Positions 1-6,880 of a stretch of 18,632 nucleotides of DNA are shown here, piece after piece. The stretch covers positions 1 through 18,632 of the forward strand of contig JAICQC010000030.1 of assembly GCA_025938055.1 (NCBI GenBank), in the 5' to 3' direction. The notes below the pieces were generated by a model. It saw only the letters and a list, made by a program, of their open reading frames with translations, made no database searches and was not told the origin of the DNA. Source of the stretch: Anaerolineales bacterium. GTDB lineage: Bacteria > Chloroflexota > Anaerolineae > Anaerolineales > Villigracilaceae. Position numbers and translations under genes: made by a program. Position 1 is the first letter of the stretch. Every line of letters begins with the position of its first letter.

Positions 1-669
1 CTCCGCCACCTGCTCGGGCGTGAATGTTTTGAGCATCACGGCGCGTTCGATCTCTTCGCCCATATTGCCGCGCAGGTCCCACGCCATTGCCTTGCCCCAG
101 GTGAGGCTGTTGATCGGAGTCCATGGCTCGATCTTGTAATCGGGGCTGAGCAGACCGAGGATGGCATATTCCAGGCTGAGGGCGGTCGTATCGTGATCTG
201 TTAAATAGGCGTTGACACCCGCCGTGTAGGAATCGATGATAGCTTTCGATTCGGCGTCTAATCCGGCATATTCCTGTTCGGCAGTGATCTTCCAGCCTAG
301 CGTGCGCAGGAAGGTGTCGGTTTCCACCTGCCCCGCGCCAAACATCTCTGAGAGCGTACCCGAGCCGATGTGCCGCCAGGTATCCATTTGCCAGAAGCGG
401 TCCTGGGCATGGACATAGCCCTGCGCGAAGAACAGGTCGTGGGAGGTGGTCGCGTAAATGTGCGGGATTCCCATCTCATCTCGGTAAATATCCACGGGCG
501 CATTCAAGCCCTCGAGCTGGATCTCACCGTCGGTCTGCGGGAAGGATTTCGGCGCGACAGTGTTCGGCAGGTAGCTTCTGAAATAATATGCCCCCACGGC
601 TGTGAGAATCAACCCGAGCACGACAACTACGATTAATCCACGCTTGAGAAAAACACCAACTCTTTTCAT
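1..669 (-). CDS. Penicillin acylase family hydrolase (N-terminal part, cut by window edge)
   Basis: The frame runs open from an ATG at 669 to the window edge, giving 223 codons of the N-terminal part. Residues 9-27 form a hydrophobic signal or anchor after MKRVGVFLKR, so the protein is exported. From about residue 60 the sequence reads GIPHIYATTSHDLFFAQGY, then HAQDRFWQMD, RHIGSGTLSEMFG and later DSYTAGVNAYL. These are hallmarks of the alpha chain of penicillin amidases (Ntn hydrolases, family S45). Known members cleave amide bonds in beta-lactams, acyl-homoserine lactones or other N-acyl compounds, and the substrate cannot be told from this piece. The nucleophile serine that starts the beta chain lies outside the window. 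GGAGGAG sits about 7 nt before the ATG and fixes the start. The gene is separated from the upstream minus-strand gene by a terminator and a repeat, so it is probably its own transcription unit. Confidence 0.9.
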   Translation of the reverse strand, partial: MKRVGVFLKRGLIVVVVLGLILTAVGAYYFRSYLPNTVAPKSFPQTDGEIQLEGLNAPVDIYRDEMGIPHIYATTSHDLFFAQGYVHAQDRFWQMDTWRHIGSGTLSEMFGAGQVETDTFLRTLGWKITAEQEYAGLDAESKAIIDSYTAGVNAYLTDHDTTALSLEYAILGLLSPDYKIEPWTPINSLTWGKAMAWDLRGNMGEEIERAVMLKTFTPEQVAE

Positions 670-694
670 CGCTCGCTCCTCCGGCTTGGTTTAT

Positions 695-746
695 GTAGAT
701 CGGGCTTGCAGCCCGCCTTGCTCGTCCGGCTGCAAGCCGAACCTAC
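695..746. repeat. Imperfect palindromic intergenic repeat (REP-like)
   Basis: Two 21-base arms, 695-715 and 726-746, are inverted copies of each other with about four mismatches around a 10-base spacer. The core is GGCTTGCAGCC against GGCTGCAAGCC. The element sits just upstream of the penicillin-acylase start, and its RNA would fold into a strong stem-loop. It has no T-run and no ORF. It looks like a dispersed palindromic repeat, but no second copy is present in this window. Confidence 0.6.
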
Positions 747-783
747 TCGCATAACATCTGGATAAACACAAAACGATAAACAA

Positions 784-809
784 AGAGACGCTCATAGCTG
801 AACGTCTCT
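784..809 (-). terminator. Probable Rho-independent terminator of the beta-propeller gene
   Basis: On the minus strand, AGAGACG (803-809) pairs with CGTCTCT (784-790) across a 12-base loop. It is followed by TTGTTTATCGTTTT, an interrupted T-rich tail. It lies about 150 bases after the stop at 956. The stem is short and the tail imperfect, so this is a moderate call. Confidence 0.5.
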
Positions 810-955
810 CTTGGGAGATTACTCGTTTAGAGTAGAGAACAACAACGTATCATTGTCCACCCAGCGCGTTGAAAGGAGATCTCAATGATTTCTTCAGGGC
901 TTCGCCAAGCTGGCTTGTTTTGAGAAGACATTTCCTATGTTTGTTCAGCAATAAA

Positions 956-2149
956 TCATATGACAGGGTTACCTTGCAAATTGCCATCTTTACATGGCCA
1001 GTCACTCTCTGCAAGCGGCTTGAGATCGGTTTTCACAATCCATAACTCTTTCTCAAGAGTAAATAAAAGTTTACCCTGGTTAGTCAATAACATCCGGCTC
1101 ATAAGGGCTCTTTCAGGTACGCTGGGATCAGTATAAAGCACATATTTTTCTAAATTTTTATCAATCAAGATGAGTTCACCATTTCGCCAAAACGCTGCCG
1201 TACCTTCTTTATCGATGGCAGGATAAGTTGTATAGTAGCCAGGCAGGTGCGGACCTTTCTGAACACTGCCATCTTCTCGAAGAATACTAAAATACATGTT
1301 TGATGGAAGACTATTCTCCATTTCAGCCAAACGGAACTCTCCATCTTCACTTAATAGGTAATCTCCGTGGCTATGCCAGTGGGTTAGGATCGTTCCAGCT
1401 TTATCGTAGAGATAGGTGTCAAATGCTCCATACCCTTGCGCCCCGATAAGAAAACGCCCGTTCCCCGCAATTGCATTTGTAGAAATTGGCAGAGGCTCGG
1501 TCGTCCACAAAAGTTTACCATCTGTGGCGTCAAGACAATAAGCCCTGCCAATGCCGCTGTGCGGCTGTTCAGCAAAACTGGCGAGTAAGTAATTTCCTGA
1601 AAGTAAAAGTGGTTGTGGAACTATAGCAACCCAGTTCTCTGGCATCCGGGGTTTCACAGGTTGGTGTTTCCATTCGGTATGAACACCAATCTCTCTCGCC
1701 CCCTCATTTGCAATTTGATTCAAAACAATTGCGGTAGACCATAAGAGATGACCATCAGAATCAAGTTTTACGACCCGCGGATCCCCACTCATATCTAGAC
1801 GGTATTGCAAACTGCATATAAAACCTTCTTTTGAAATTAGAAAACTTCCGAATTCTTCATTTTCATGACAGGGTAACTTAACGATTTTCAGTATGCGTCC
1901 ATCTGGACTGACCTGATGAAGTTGCTTGTGGATACCAAACCACGCTGTGCCGTCATCGGCAAGCCGAAGTTCATGTCGTGATAAGGGAAAACGTAATGTC
2001 CAAATTGTCAGTCCTTCAAGATTTGTACATATTAAATTGGCTTGTTTCTGATCATCAAAGGCAACAGCATAGATGCGATCTGCCGTATTCATTCCTATGC
2101 TGGAAGCCCTTCCTGGGAGTTGAACTCTAAGCGGTTCTTGGATCATCAT
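956..2149 (-). CDS. PQQ-like beta-propeller repeat protein
   Basis: This 397-residue protein has several diverged repeats of the type [ND]xxGxxxW: NLEGLTIWTL near residue 44, DSDGHLLWSTA near 130 and DATDGKLLWTTE near 206. Weaker blades follow, such as DKAGTILTHW. This spacing is typical of PQQ/quinoprotein-like seven- or eight-bladed propellers. There is no signal peptide or membrane segment, so it is probably cytoplasmic, and the function is unknown. The gene is clearly more AT-rich than its neighbours, which suggests separate acquisition. The start is ATGATG at 2144-2149. No Shine-Dalgarno is visible, but TGCTATAAA lies just upstream and sits 6 nt before the second ATG, fitting a leaderless mRNA that starts at 2146. 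The stop of the preceding minus-strand frame is only 15 bases upstream. Confidence 0.75.
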   Translation of the reverse strand: MMIQEPLRVQLPGRASSIGMNTADRIYAVAFDDQKQANLICTNLEGLTIWTLRFPLSRHELRLADDGTAWFGIHKQLHQVSPDGRILKIVKLPCHENEEFGSFLISKEGFICSLQYRLDMSGDPRVVKLDSDGHLLWSTAIVLNQIANEGAREIGVHTEWKHQPVKPRMPENWVAIVPQPLLLSGNYLLASFAEQPHSGIGRAYCLDATDGKLLWTTEPLPISTNAIAGNGRFLIGAQGYGAFDTYLYDKAGTILTHWHSHGDYLLSEDGEFRLAEMENSLPSNMYFSILREDGSVQKGPHLPGYYTTYPAIDKEGTAAFWRNGELILIDKNLEKYVLYTDPSVPERALMSRMLLTNQGKLLFTLEKELWIVKTDLKPLAESDWPCKDGNLQGNPVI

Positions 2150-2152
2150 CGT

Positions 2153-2161
2153 TTTATAGCA
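2153..2161 (-). promoter_or_regulatory. Extended -10 promoter for a leaderless beta-propeller mRNA
   Basis: Read on the minus strand, this is TGC-TATAAA, an extended -10 element, with the hexamer at 2153-2158. Exactly six bases separate it from the second ATG (2144-2146), so transcription would begin at or next to the start codon. No -35 match and no Shine-Dalgarno are visible. Confidence 0.45.
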
Positions 2162-2164
2162 AAA

Positions 2165-3424
2165 CTACTTGATATTTCCCAGCAGGCGCGGGTACCAGTA
2201 CCATAACAAATCTGCGGTGGGCTTACCGTGGATGGATGCAGACTTGTCCTGCAGCGCCACGGGCGCGAAGTACCCGCGGCTGACCAGTCCATTGATCCAT
2301 GTGCGCCCATTGACGGCGTTGAAGATCGCGTCGTAGATATCCACTTGCTGCTGGAGGTCGAGGTTCACAGTGCCCACGTCCGGATTCGGGCGGCTGAGGG
2401 CGCCCCGAGGCAGGCATCCTCCACTGCCGTCGGGGATGCAGCCCGTCGCGGAGTACGTGGAGGATGGATAGGAAAGCCCTATGATGAGAGGTTTGTTCGT
2501 CTGCACCTGGATCGTTGAGACGTTTTCATCGAGCAGGCGTCCTGCTTCCGCGAGCAGGTCAGCTTTATTGGGGTTGGGCTGCTCGCTCAATTGCGCGAAC
2601 CATAACAGGTAAACAATGTCAGCATCTGCCAGGATGTTTATGGGCACAGCGATCGACCCGCCGGAGTAAGGCAGCGCAAAGATCACGGTTCCGCGGAAGT
2701 GCTGGCGGACTTCCGCGATCACCTCGTTCCAGCGCGCTTCCGCGTCCGCCGGGACGCCGCTCGGGGTGCCGTCGGGAAGCGTCCCACCGGGAAGAGCTGG
2801 GGTGATCCAATCATCGCCGCCGATGACCAGCGCCTGCGCGCCGGTCAGACTCGCCAGGTCGGCGTAATGGACGACGAAGGCACGATAGTGAGCGAACCAG
2901 GTATTCCACCAGTTGACATCGCGCGGCGCGTTCCTCCAGAAATCGTCTGCAGCGGTCGCAAAGCGCGGTTGAGGGAATAGAGCCACATTTAGATTGATGG
3001 CGCGCGCCTGCGTAACGGATGTGACCGTATCGGACCAGAAGGCGTCCCTGCCCGGCTGCTCCGAGAAAACTAAGGGGTTGTTGCGTGAATATGTCCACGA
3101 AGGCGTAAGCACAACCCAGTTGGAGCCAAGCGCCTGAATGTTCTGCAATGCGTAGGGAATGAAGGTCGGTGTATTCGTCTCATAATAGGATTGCAGTTCG
3201 ATCCCGGCGAAGAAGCCCGTGCCGCGCGAGGGGATATCCGTCGCTACGAGAGATGGACTACCGGTGTTCTGGGGCCATGTCCATTCCTGGACGGTGTCGA
3301 TGATATCCTGTGGAGCAATGCTGGGCGTAACGACGTGCCCGCGCGAGGCAGGTCCAGTGGTTTGGGCGTCACCCGCAGAGTCACACTGCGCGTTGCGGCA
3401 ATATCGATAACCGAAGGAACCCAC
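2165..3424 (-). CDS. TIM-barrel glycoside-hydrolase-like domain (3' part of the interrupted gene)
   Basis: This is the segment downstream of the in-frame TGA. The frame is open from 3457, and the first usable initiation codon is GTG at 3424, with no ribosome-binding site, so independent translation is doubtful. After about 50 residues that complete a starch-binding-like domain, the rest (about 60-419) resembles a (beta/alpha)8 barrel. It contains FFAGIELQSYYETNTPTF, ALGSNWVVLTPSWTYSRNNP, LNVALFPQPRF, NWWNTWFAHYRAFVVHYADL and GAQALVIGGDDW. An asparagine- and tryptophan-rich stretch and the strand order recall GH113-like or GTA-type barrels. A catalytic acid pair cannot be assigned with certainty. 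It ends in a hydrophilic tail with no anchor. The protein is presumably extracellular and carbohydrate-directed. Confidence 0.6.
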   Translation of the reverse strand: MGSFGYRYCRNAQCDSAGDAQTTGPASRGHVVTPSIAPQDIIDTVQEWTWPQNTGSPSLVATDIPSRGTGFFAGIELQSYYETNTPTFIPYALQNIQALGSNWVVLTPSWTYSRNNPLVFSEQPGRDAFWSDTVTSVTQARAINLNVALFPQPRFATAADDFWRNAPRDVNWWNTWFAHYRAFVVHYADLASLTGAQALVIGGDDWITPALPGGTLPDGTPSGVPADAEARWNEVIAEVRQHFRGTVIFALPYSGGSIAVPINILADADIVYLLWFAQLSEQPNPNKADLLAEAGRLLDENVSTIQVQTNKPLIIGLSYPSSTYSATGCIPDGSGGCLPRGALSRPNPDVGTVNLDLQQQVDIYDAIFNAVNGRTWINGLVSRGYFAPVALQDKSASIHGKPTADLLWYWYPRLLGNIK

Positions 3425-3457
3425 AATATTGAGCGGACCATAGAGTTTGTACGCCCA

Positions 3458-4675
3458 TCAATTCGTTCCGATGGGCCACATCGGGATAGGCGGCGTCCAG
3501 CCATAGGGGTTGAACTGGATGTAAATAATGTCGCCGGTGGGGGTGTTGGGCGGCACCATCACCTCGAACAGGATCGGGGAGTTGGGTCCGGTCTGCCAGG
3601 ACTGGACGACATCCTCCACGACCATGTTTTGGTTTGGGACGATGAGATGCCGCGTCACGTACTGACCTGTGGACGAGAATTCCGAGTTCCAGAAGCCGTC
3701 GCCCAGCGTGTATTTGTATTCGATGTCCGCGCCGGCGGGCAGGAATAGGGAGACCGAATACCTCCCATCGGGCAGCGGCGAGAGGATAGGCATACGGTCT
3801 GCAACCGTGCTCAAGCCGCCGCTCAGGTCTGAAAATGTGTTGCCAAGCTGGAGCAGATTTCCCGCCAGTCGCAGCGGCACGCCGGGCTGCGTTCCGGCTG
3901 GAACTGAAACTGTGAAAATGATATTCACCAGCTGGGCGGGCCTTAAGCTCATGTTTACCTGTGTGCTTTGGTTTTCAGCCACCGCAGCGCCCTGCTGAAA
4001 GGTCTGGAAGGTTCCGTCCAGGGCGTATGCCACAAAGTTGTGAGTCCCGCCGCGCAAACCGAGCAACTCAAAGCGCCCGGCTGAGTCGGTCAGCGTTTGA
4101 ACGCCGCCGGCTGTGACCAGAATATCGGGAATGGGAGTCCCACTGTCGGCATGGACGATCGTCCCGAAGATCGTACCTGAGAGGGTGCCGACGGGCTTAT
4201 CTGCCCAGCTGTTAAGTGTATCCACAGCCTGCGTGGGTCCGTTGACATGCAGCATGCGATAGCGGATGGCGGCATCTGAATTGGTATCTTCATTGATCCG
4301 GGTTGCGCCGCGCCGTACATATCGGTATTTGAGCAATGCCTTGTCCGGGATGGCAAGCTTGGCGGTATAGGTGATCGGGTCGACAGCTGTCATCTGATAA
4401 TCGACGGCGTTCAGCGCCAGTCCGGTCACCTCATCCAAAATGCTCAGAACCAGGATCTCGTTCGCGGGCAGGGGTTCGGGCAGGCGCACTGTGAACGTGA
4501 CCTCGGCGCGCGGCAGAGGCGTCGCCGTGGGACCCGTGGGTGGGTTCGGCTGGGCAGGACCCAATGTGGGGAAGGCGGGCCATTCAATGAGCGAGATCGC
4601 GCACGCCTGGCTGCCCAATGCAAGGATGAGGATGGTTAATAGGATACGACGCGACAATATGGAACGTGATTTCAT
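3458..4675 (-). CDS. Putative lipoprotein with starch-binding-like and CarboxypepD_reg-like domains (5' part of the interrupted gene)
   Basis: This frame has 405 codons, starting at an ATG at 4675 preceded by GAGGAG with a good spacer. Residues 1-25 form an export signal. SRRILLT (8-14) fits a twin-arginine motif, followed by a hydrophobic run and SQAC25, a weak lipobox. A Pro/Thr-rich linker (34-56) follows. Domain 1 (about 57-158) is starch-binding-like and beta-rich. Residues 162-246 (GTIFGTIVHADSGTPIPDI, TDSAGRFELLGLRGG) match a carboxypeptidase regulatory-like fold. Domain 3 (about 249-360) is a second starch-binding-like copy with YSVSLFLPAGADIEYKYTLG. Domain 4 starts at 367 and is cut by the TGA after GTN405. 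The gene follows tatC by 61 bases on the same strand. If only this part is made, it is a carbohydrate-binding surface protein without its barrel. Confidence 0.75.
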   Translation of the reverse strand: MKSRSILSRRILLTILILALGSQACAISLIEWPAFPTLGPAQPNPPTGPTATPLPRAEVTFTVRLPEPLPANEILVLSILDEVTGLALNAVDYQMTAVDPITYTAKLAIPDKALLKYRYVRRGATRINEDTNSDAAIRYRMLHVNGPTQAVDTLNSWADKPVGTLSGTIFGTIVHADSGTPIPDILVTAGGVQTLTDSAGRFELLGLRGGTHNFVAYALDGTFQTFQQGAAVAENQSTQVNMSLRPAQLVNIIFTVSVPAGTQPGVPLRLAGNLLQLGNTFSDLSGGLSTVADRMPILSPLPDGRYSVSLFLPAGADIEYKYTLGDGFWNSEFSSTGQYVTRHLIVPNQNMVVEDVVQSWQTGPNSPILFEVMVPPNTPTGDIIYIQFNPYGWTPPIPMWPIGTN

Positions 4676-4708
4676 GGTCTCTCCTCAGTGCTTCTCATGA
4701 CGATGTCC

Positions 4709-4727
4709 GCTCAGTTCCAGTCTGAGC
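4709..4727. other. Small hairpin between tatC and the lipoprotein gene
   Basis: GCTCAG (4709-4714) and CTGAGC (4722-4727) form a perfect 6-base stem around a 7-base loop. No T-run follows on either strand. It may be a weak attenuator or processing site after tatC, or chance. Confidence 0.3.
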
Positions 4728-4736
4728 CCGCTCCCC

Positions 4737-5642
4737 TTAAACGGACGTTTCCGTTTCTGGCATGTTTCTTCTTCGCCCGGCGTAGGCGATGTAACTCAAA
4801 CCAATGCTCACAAAGTATAACAAGGACATTGGCAGCATGACCAGCCCCATGTTGACAGGATCAATAGTAGGGGTGATCGCGGCCGCCATGACCGCGATGA
4901 TGATAATTGCCAGCCTCCATTGCTGCGCCAGAACGCGTGGCTTGACCAGCCCTATGGACGTCAGGATGTAGATCACCAGGGGGAACTCGAAGAATAACCC
5001 GATCCAGATCATCAGTCCGGTCACAAAGCCGAAGTAATCGCGCGCCGTCCAGAATTGTTCGATCTCGGTAAAGCCTCCCAGAAAGGGCAGTGCGGCTGGC
5101 AGGAGGATATAGAAGGTGAAGGCGATGCCGGTCAGGAATAATATTGCGGCAAGGGGGATGCCGATCAAGCCATATTTGCGCTCGCGTGCCCGCAGCCCGG
5201 GCGCGGCAAACAGCCAGATCTCAAAGGCGATGTAGGGTAGCATGATGGCAATACCGCTGGTGAGCGCCACGCGCATAAAGACGCCGACTTCCTCAGTCAC
5301 TTCGATGGCTTGCAGGCTTTCCAGCCCACCCACCGGGATGGCTAAATAGCTCATCAACGGGACGGTGAAGTAAAAGGAAATGCCGACGCCCACCGCCAGT
5401 GCGATCACGATCCGTAACAGGTGAGCACGCAGAGCACCGATATGTTCCCACATGCTGGCGCGCGTCTCTGCCTCGGTGGCGAGGCTTGAAAAGGTATCGA
5501 TGAGCGGGCGGTCTTCCGGCAGTTCCTCGTTGAGGAATCGACCCATACTCCGCAGGAGGCGAAACGGGTACGCAATGATATTGAAGAGCAGAACAAATGG
5601 AAACGTGATTACCCGCCAAAGTGCGTTGAGGAATCTGATCAT
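4737..5642 (-). CDS. tatC: Sec-independent protein translocase TatC
   Basis: TatC is the core membrane receptor of the twin-arginine pathway, which exports folded proteins. This 301-residue protein has the family features: HIGALRAHLLR (67-77, equivalent to HLxELRxRL), six membrane segments, FAAPGLRARERK with the conserved F and E of the cytoplasmic loop, and AAAITPTIDPVNM before the last helix. The glutamate in the usual HLxELR motif is alanine here, while the arginine is kept. The protein is longer than a typical TatC of about 250 residues because of some 60 extra N-terminal residues with an aromatic hydrophobic stretch (7-30). The start ATG overlaps the stop of the TatA/B gene as ATGA, so the two are translationally coupled. 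No other ATG would give a normal-length N-terminus with a Shine-Dalgarno, so the extension appears real. Confidence 0.93.
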   Translation of the reverse strand: MIRFLNALWRVITFPFVLLFNIIAYPFRLLRSMGRFLNEELPEDRPLIDTFSSLATEAETRASMWEHIGALRAHLLRIVIALAVGVGISFYFTVPLMSYLAIPVGGLESLQAIEVTEEVGVFMRVALTSGIAIMLPYIAFEIWLFAAPGLRARERKYGLIGIPLAAILFLTGIAFTFYILLPAALPFLGGFTEIEQFWTARDYFGFVTGLMIWIGLFFEFPLVIYILTSIGLVKPRVLAQQWRLAIIIIAVMAAAITPTIDPVNMGLVMLPMSLLYFVSIGLSYIAYAGRRRNMPETETSV

Positions 5643-6037
5643 TTTGAGTCGTTAGGCGTTTCGGGGGTGTCTGTGCCTGGGGAGGGTGGTTCTCCTGCCG
5701 CCGGATACTCTCGCTTGGGCGGCGGTGTGGTCAGGGGGGCAGCAGCCGGATTTTTACCGGCAGGTGCTGCCGGGTCGATTCGAGGATCGATGGCGTTGCG
5801 CAGGTCCCGCTCCACCTCAGCGATTTCCGTATTGGCATCACGCATGAGGTTACGCGGCAGATTGCGAAGCTCGGCAGAGGTGCGCTGAAAGACTTTCCAG
5901 CCATCGGAGCGGATCAACTGATTGAGCCAGCGACCGATCGTCCTGCCTGCCTTTTGCATGTCCTTGGGACCCAGGACGATGAGGGCAATGATGATGATAA
6001 AAATAAGTTCGGGAGCGCCGATGCCGAGGATTTCCAT
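5639..6037 (-). CDS. TatA/TatB-family translocase subunit
   Basis: This 132-residue protein starts with MEILGIGAPELIFIIIIALI, a short membrane helix. It is followed by VLGPKDM, the hinge glycine-proline seen in TatA/TatB, and an amphipathic helix (about 28-50). The GP after the helix and the long charged second half favour a TatB-like role. The C-terminal third is Pro/Ala/Thr-rich and probably disordered. With TatC it forms the twin-arginine export machine in the cytoplasmic membrane. Its stop overlaps the tatC start (ATGA). The ribosome-binding site is weak (AGG a few bases before the ATG). No second tatA is present in the window, so a TatA partner may be encoded elsewhere or this one protein may serve both roles. 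Confidence 0.87.
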   Translation of the reverse strand: MEILGIGAPELIFIIIIALIVLGPKDMQKAGRTIGRWLNQLIRSDGWKVFQRTSAELRNLPRNLMRDANTEIAEVERDLRNAIDPRIDPAAPAGKNPAAAPLTTPPPKREYPAAGEPPSPGTDTPETPNDSK

Positions 6038-6048
6038 ACCTAGCCTGT

Positions 6049-6060
6049 GGATACGTATCC
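6049..6060. other. 12-base perfect palindrome between nusB and tatA/B
   Basis: GGATACGTATCC is a perfect palindrome, with a further TGGATAC at 6063-6069. It lies in the 36-base gap upstream of the tatA/B start. It could be an operator or a small hairpin, and nothing else supports a role. Confidence 0.3.
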
Positions 6061-6073
6061 TATGGATACTGCC

Positions 6074-6505
6074 TTATGACTTTTTAATCGCCTGCTCAAT
6101 CTCATGCTGGTGATCTGCCAGCGCGCCGAGCACACCGTTAATAAAACGCGGCGCCGAGTCGGAACCGTATTGCTTCGCCAGTTCCACGGCTTCATTGATG
6201 GCAACCTTGATCGGCGTGTCGTGATCGACCGCGAATTCCCAGAGCGCCATACGCAGGATGTTGCGGTCGATCGCCGCGATCTGATCGAGCGGCCATTCCG
6301 GCGCGTACTTTGCAATAACCTGGTCGAGGTTGGCTGTCAATGGTAGAACCCCAAAGATGATCCGCCGCGCAAAATCAGAAAGCTCATCAGAGAGGGGGGT
6401 ATCCTCCAGACGTAGTTTGTAGATGTCGGCAGGAGGGTGGTGGGCAATGTCAACTTCGTACAGGACTTGCAGGGCCAGAGAACGTGCCCTGGTTCGGGGT
6501 TTCAT
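6074..6505 (-). CDS. nusB: Transcription antitermination factor NusB
   Basis: NusB binds boxA RNA with S10 (NusE) and promotes antitermination, chiefly of rRNA operons. This 143-residue all-alpha protein has the expected start RTRARSLALQVLYEVD, where the arginine-rich N-terminus contacts RNA. It also has the C-terminal family block: AAIDRNILRMALWEF, then IKVAINEAVELAKQYGSDSAPRF with the strongly conserved NEAVELAK and the F-x-NGVLG end. Length is normal for the family. Its ATG overlaps the stop of the Asp23 gene as ATGA, indicating coupling. The asp23-nusB pair is also found together in Bacillus (yqhY-nusB). Confidence 0.95.
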   Translation of the reverse strand: MKPRTRARSLALQVLYEVDIAHHPPADIYKLRLEDTPLSDELSDFARRIIFGVLPLTANLDQVIAKYAPEWPLDQIAAIDRNILRMALWEFAVDHDTPIKVAINEAVELAKQYGSDSAPRFINGVLGALADHQHEIEQAIKKS

Positions 6506-6864
6506 GCAGGCTTTGCCTCAGTATCCTCGTCGATGTCGATATCTTCGATGTGGATCTCGATCCCGCCGATGTCCATGCCAACCATTTCCTGAAGGGCACG
6601 CGCCACCTGATGCTGGACGTTACGGCTCACTTCGCGGATGTTGACGTGCTGCTTGAGGATGAGATACAGGTTTGCGGTTACCATGTTGTCCTGAACTTCG
6701 ATGCGCACCCCGTCCCCGATCCCGCGCTTGAACAGACGATTGACCCCACCGGGCACCTGCGCCATACGGCTGACCCCCGGCACGCTCAACGCGGACAGCC
6801 GCGTGATGGTAATGAGCACATCCGGTGAGACCGTTGTTTTCCCTTGTGAATAGGTTTCTGTCAT
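6502..6864 (-). CDS. Asp23/Gls24 family envelope stress response protein
   Basis: I place the start at the ATG at 6864 (METTYSQ-type beginning, 120 residues) because TGGAGAAAAG supplies a ribosome-binding site. The frame stays open 30 codons further upstream, but that part overlaps an intergenic repeat and has no support. The core matches the Asp23 (DUF322) family: VSPDVLITITRLSALSVPGV, a glycine-rich turn, GVRIEVQDNMVTANLYLIL and NIREVSRNVQHQVARALQEM. The C-terminus is acidic (EDIDIDEDTE). Members are small cytoplasmic or membrane-associated proteins linked to the envelope or to fatty-acid synthesis control. fabG directly upstream and nusB directly downstream recall the Bacillus accBC-yqhY-nusB arrangement. 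The exact function is unknown. Confidence 0.88.
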   Translation of the reverse strand: MTETYSQGKTTVSPDVLITITRLSALSVPGVSRMAQVPGGVNRLFKRGIGDGVRIEVQDNMVTANLYLILKQHVNIREVSRNVQHQVARALQEMVGMDIGGIEIHIEDIDIDEDTEAKPA

Positions 6865-6880
6865 CTTTTCTCCAGACACG

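Larger units (their letters stand above)
2165..4675 (-). pseudogene. Secreted starch-binding-like / TIM-barrel protein interrupted by one in-frame TGA
   Basis: The frames 4675-3458 and 3457-2165 are in the same phase and are separated only by the TGA at 3460-3458. The join falls inside the third of three related domains. Each of these ends in a similar short motif: VDTLNSW near residue 157, EDVVQSW near 360, and IDTVQEW after the stop. Without the TGA the product would be about 836 residues: signal peptide, starch-binding-like domain, carboxypeptidase-regulatory-like domain, two more starch-binding-like domains and a TIM-barrel-like domain. Reading after the TGA continues WAYKLYGPLNIVGSFGYRY in the style of that domain. 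The frame is otherwise intact, so the interruption is recent, a sequencing error, or read through. Other genes here end normally in TGA, so code reassignment is unlikely. Confidence 0.7.

Noticed and set aside
811..880. Possible T-box leader (GGGTGG-like box on the minus strand near a hairpin)
   Set aside because: The box GGGTGGACAATG lacks the ACCGCG half, no Stem I pattern is visible, and the downstream gene is not an amino-acid or tRNA-synthetase gene.
3420..3460. Selenocysteine reading of the in-frame TGA
   Set aside because: A short stem (GGGCG/CGCTC) can form after the TGA, but the domain is an extracellular starch-binding-like repeat with no redox role, and no sel genes are in the window.
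3191..3748. Plus-strand ORF of 185 codons across the interrupted gene
   Set aside because: It is antisense to clearly domain-bearing frames, is Arg/Gly-rich, and has no recognisable motif.
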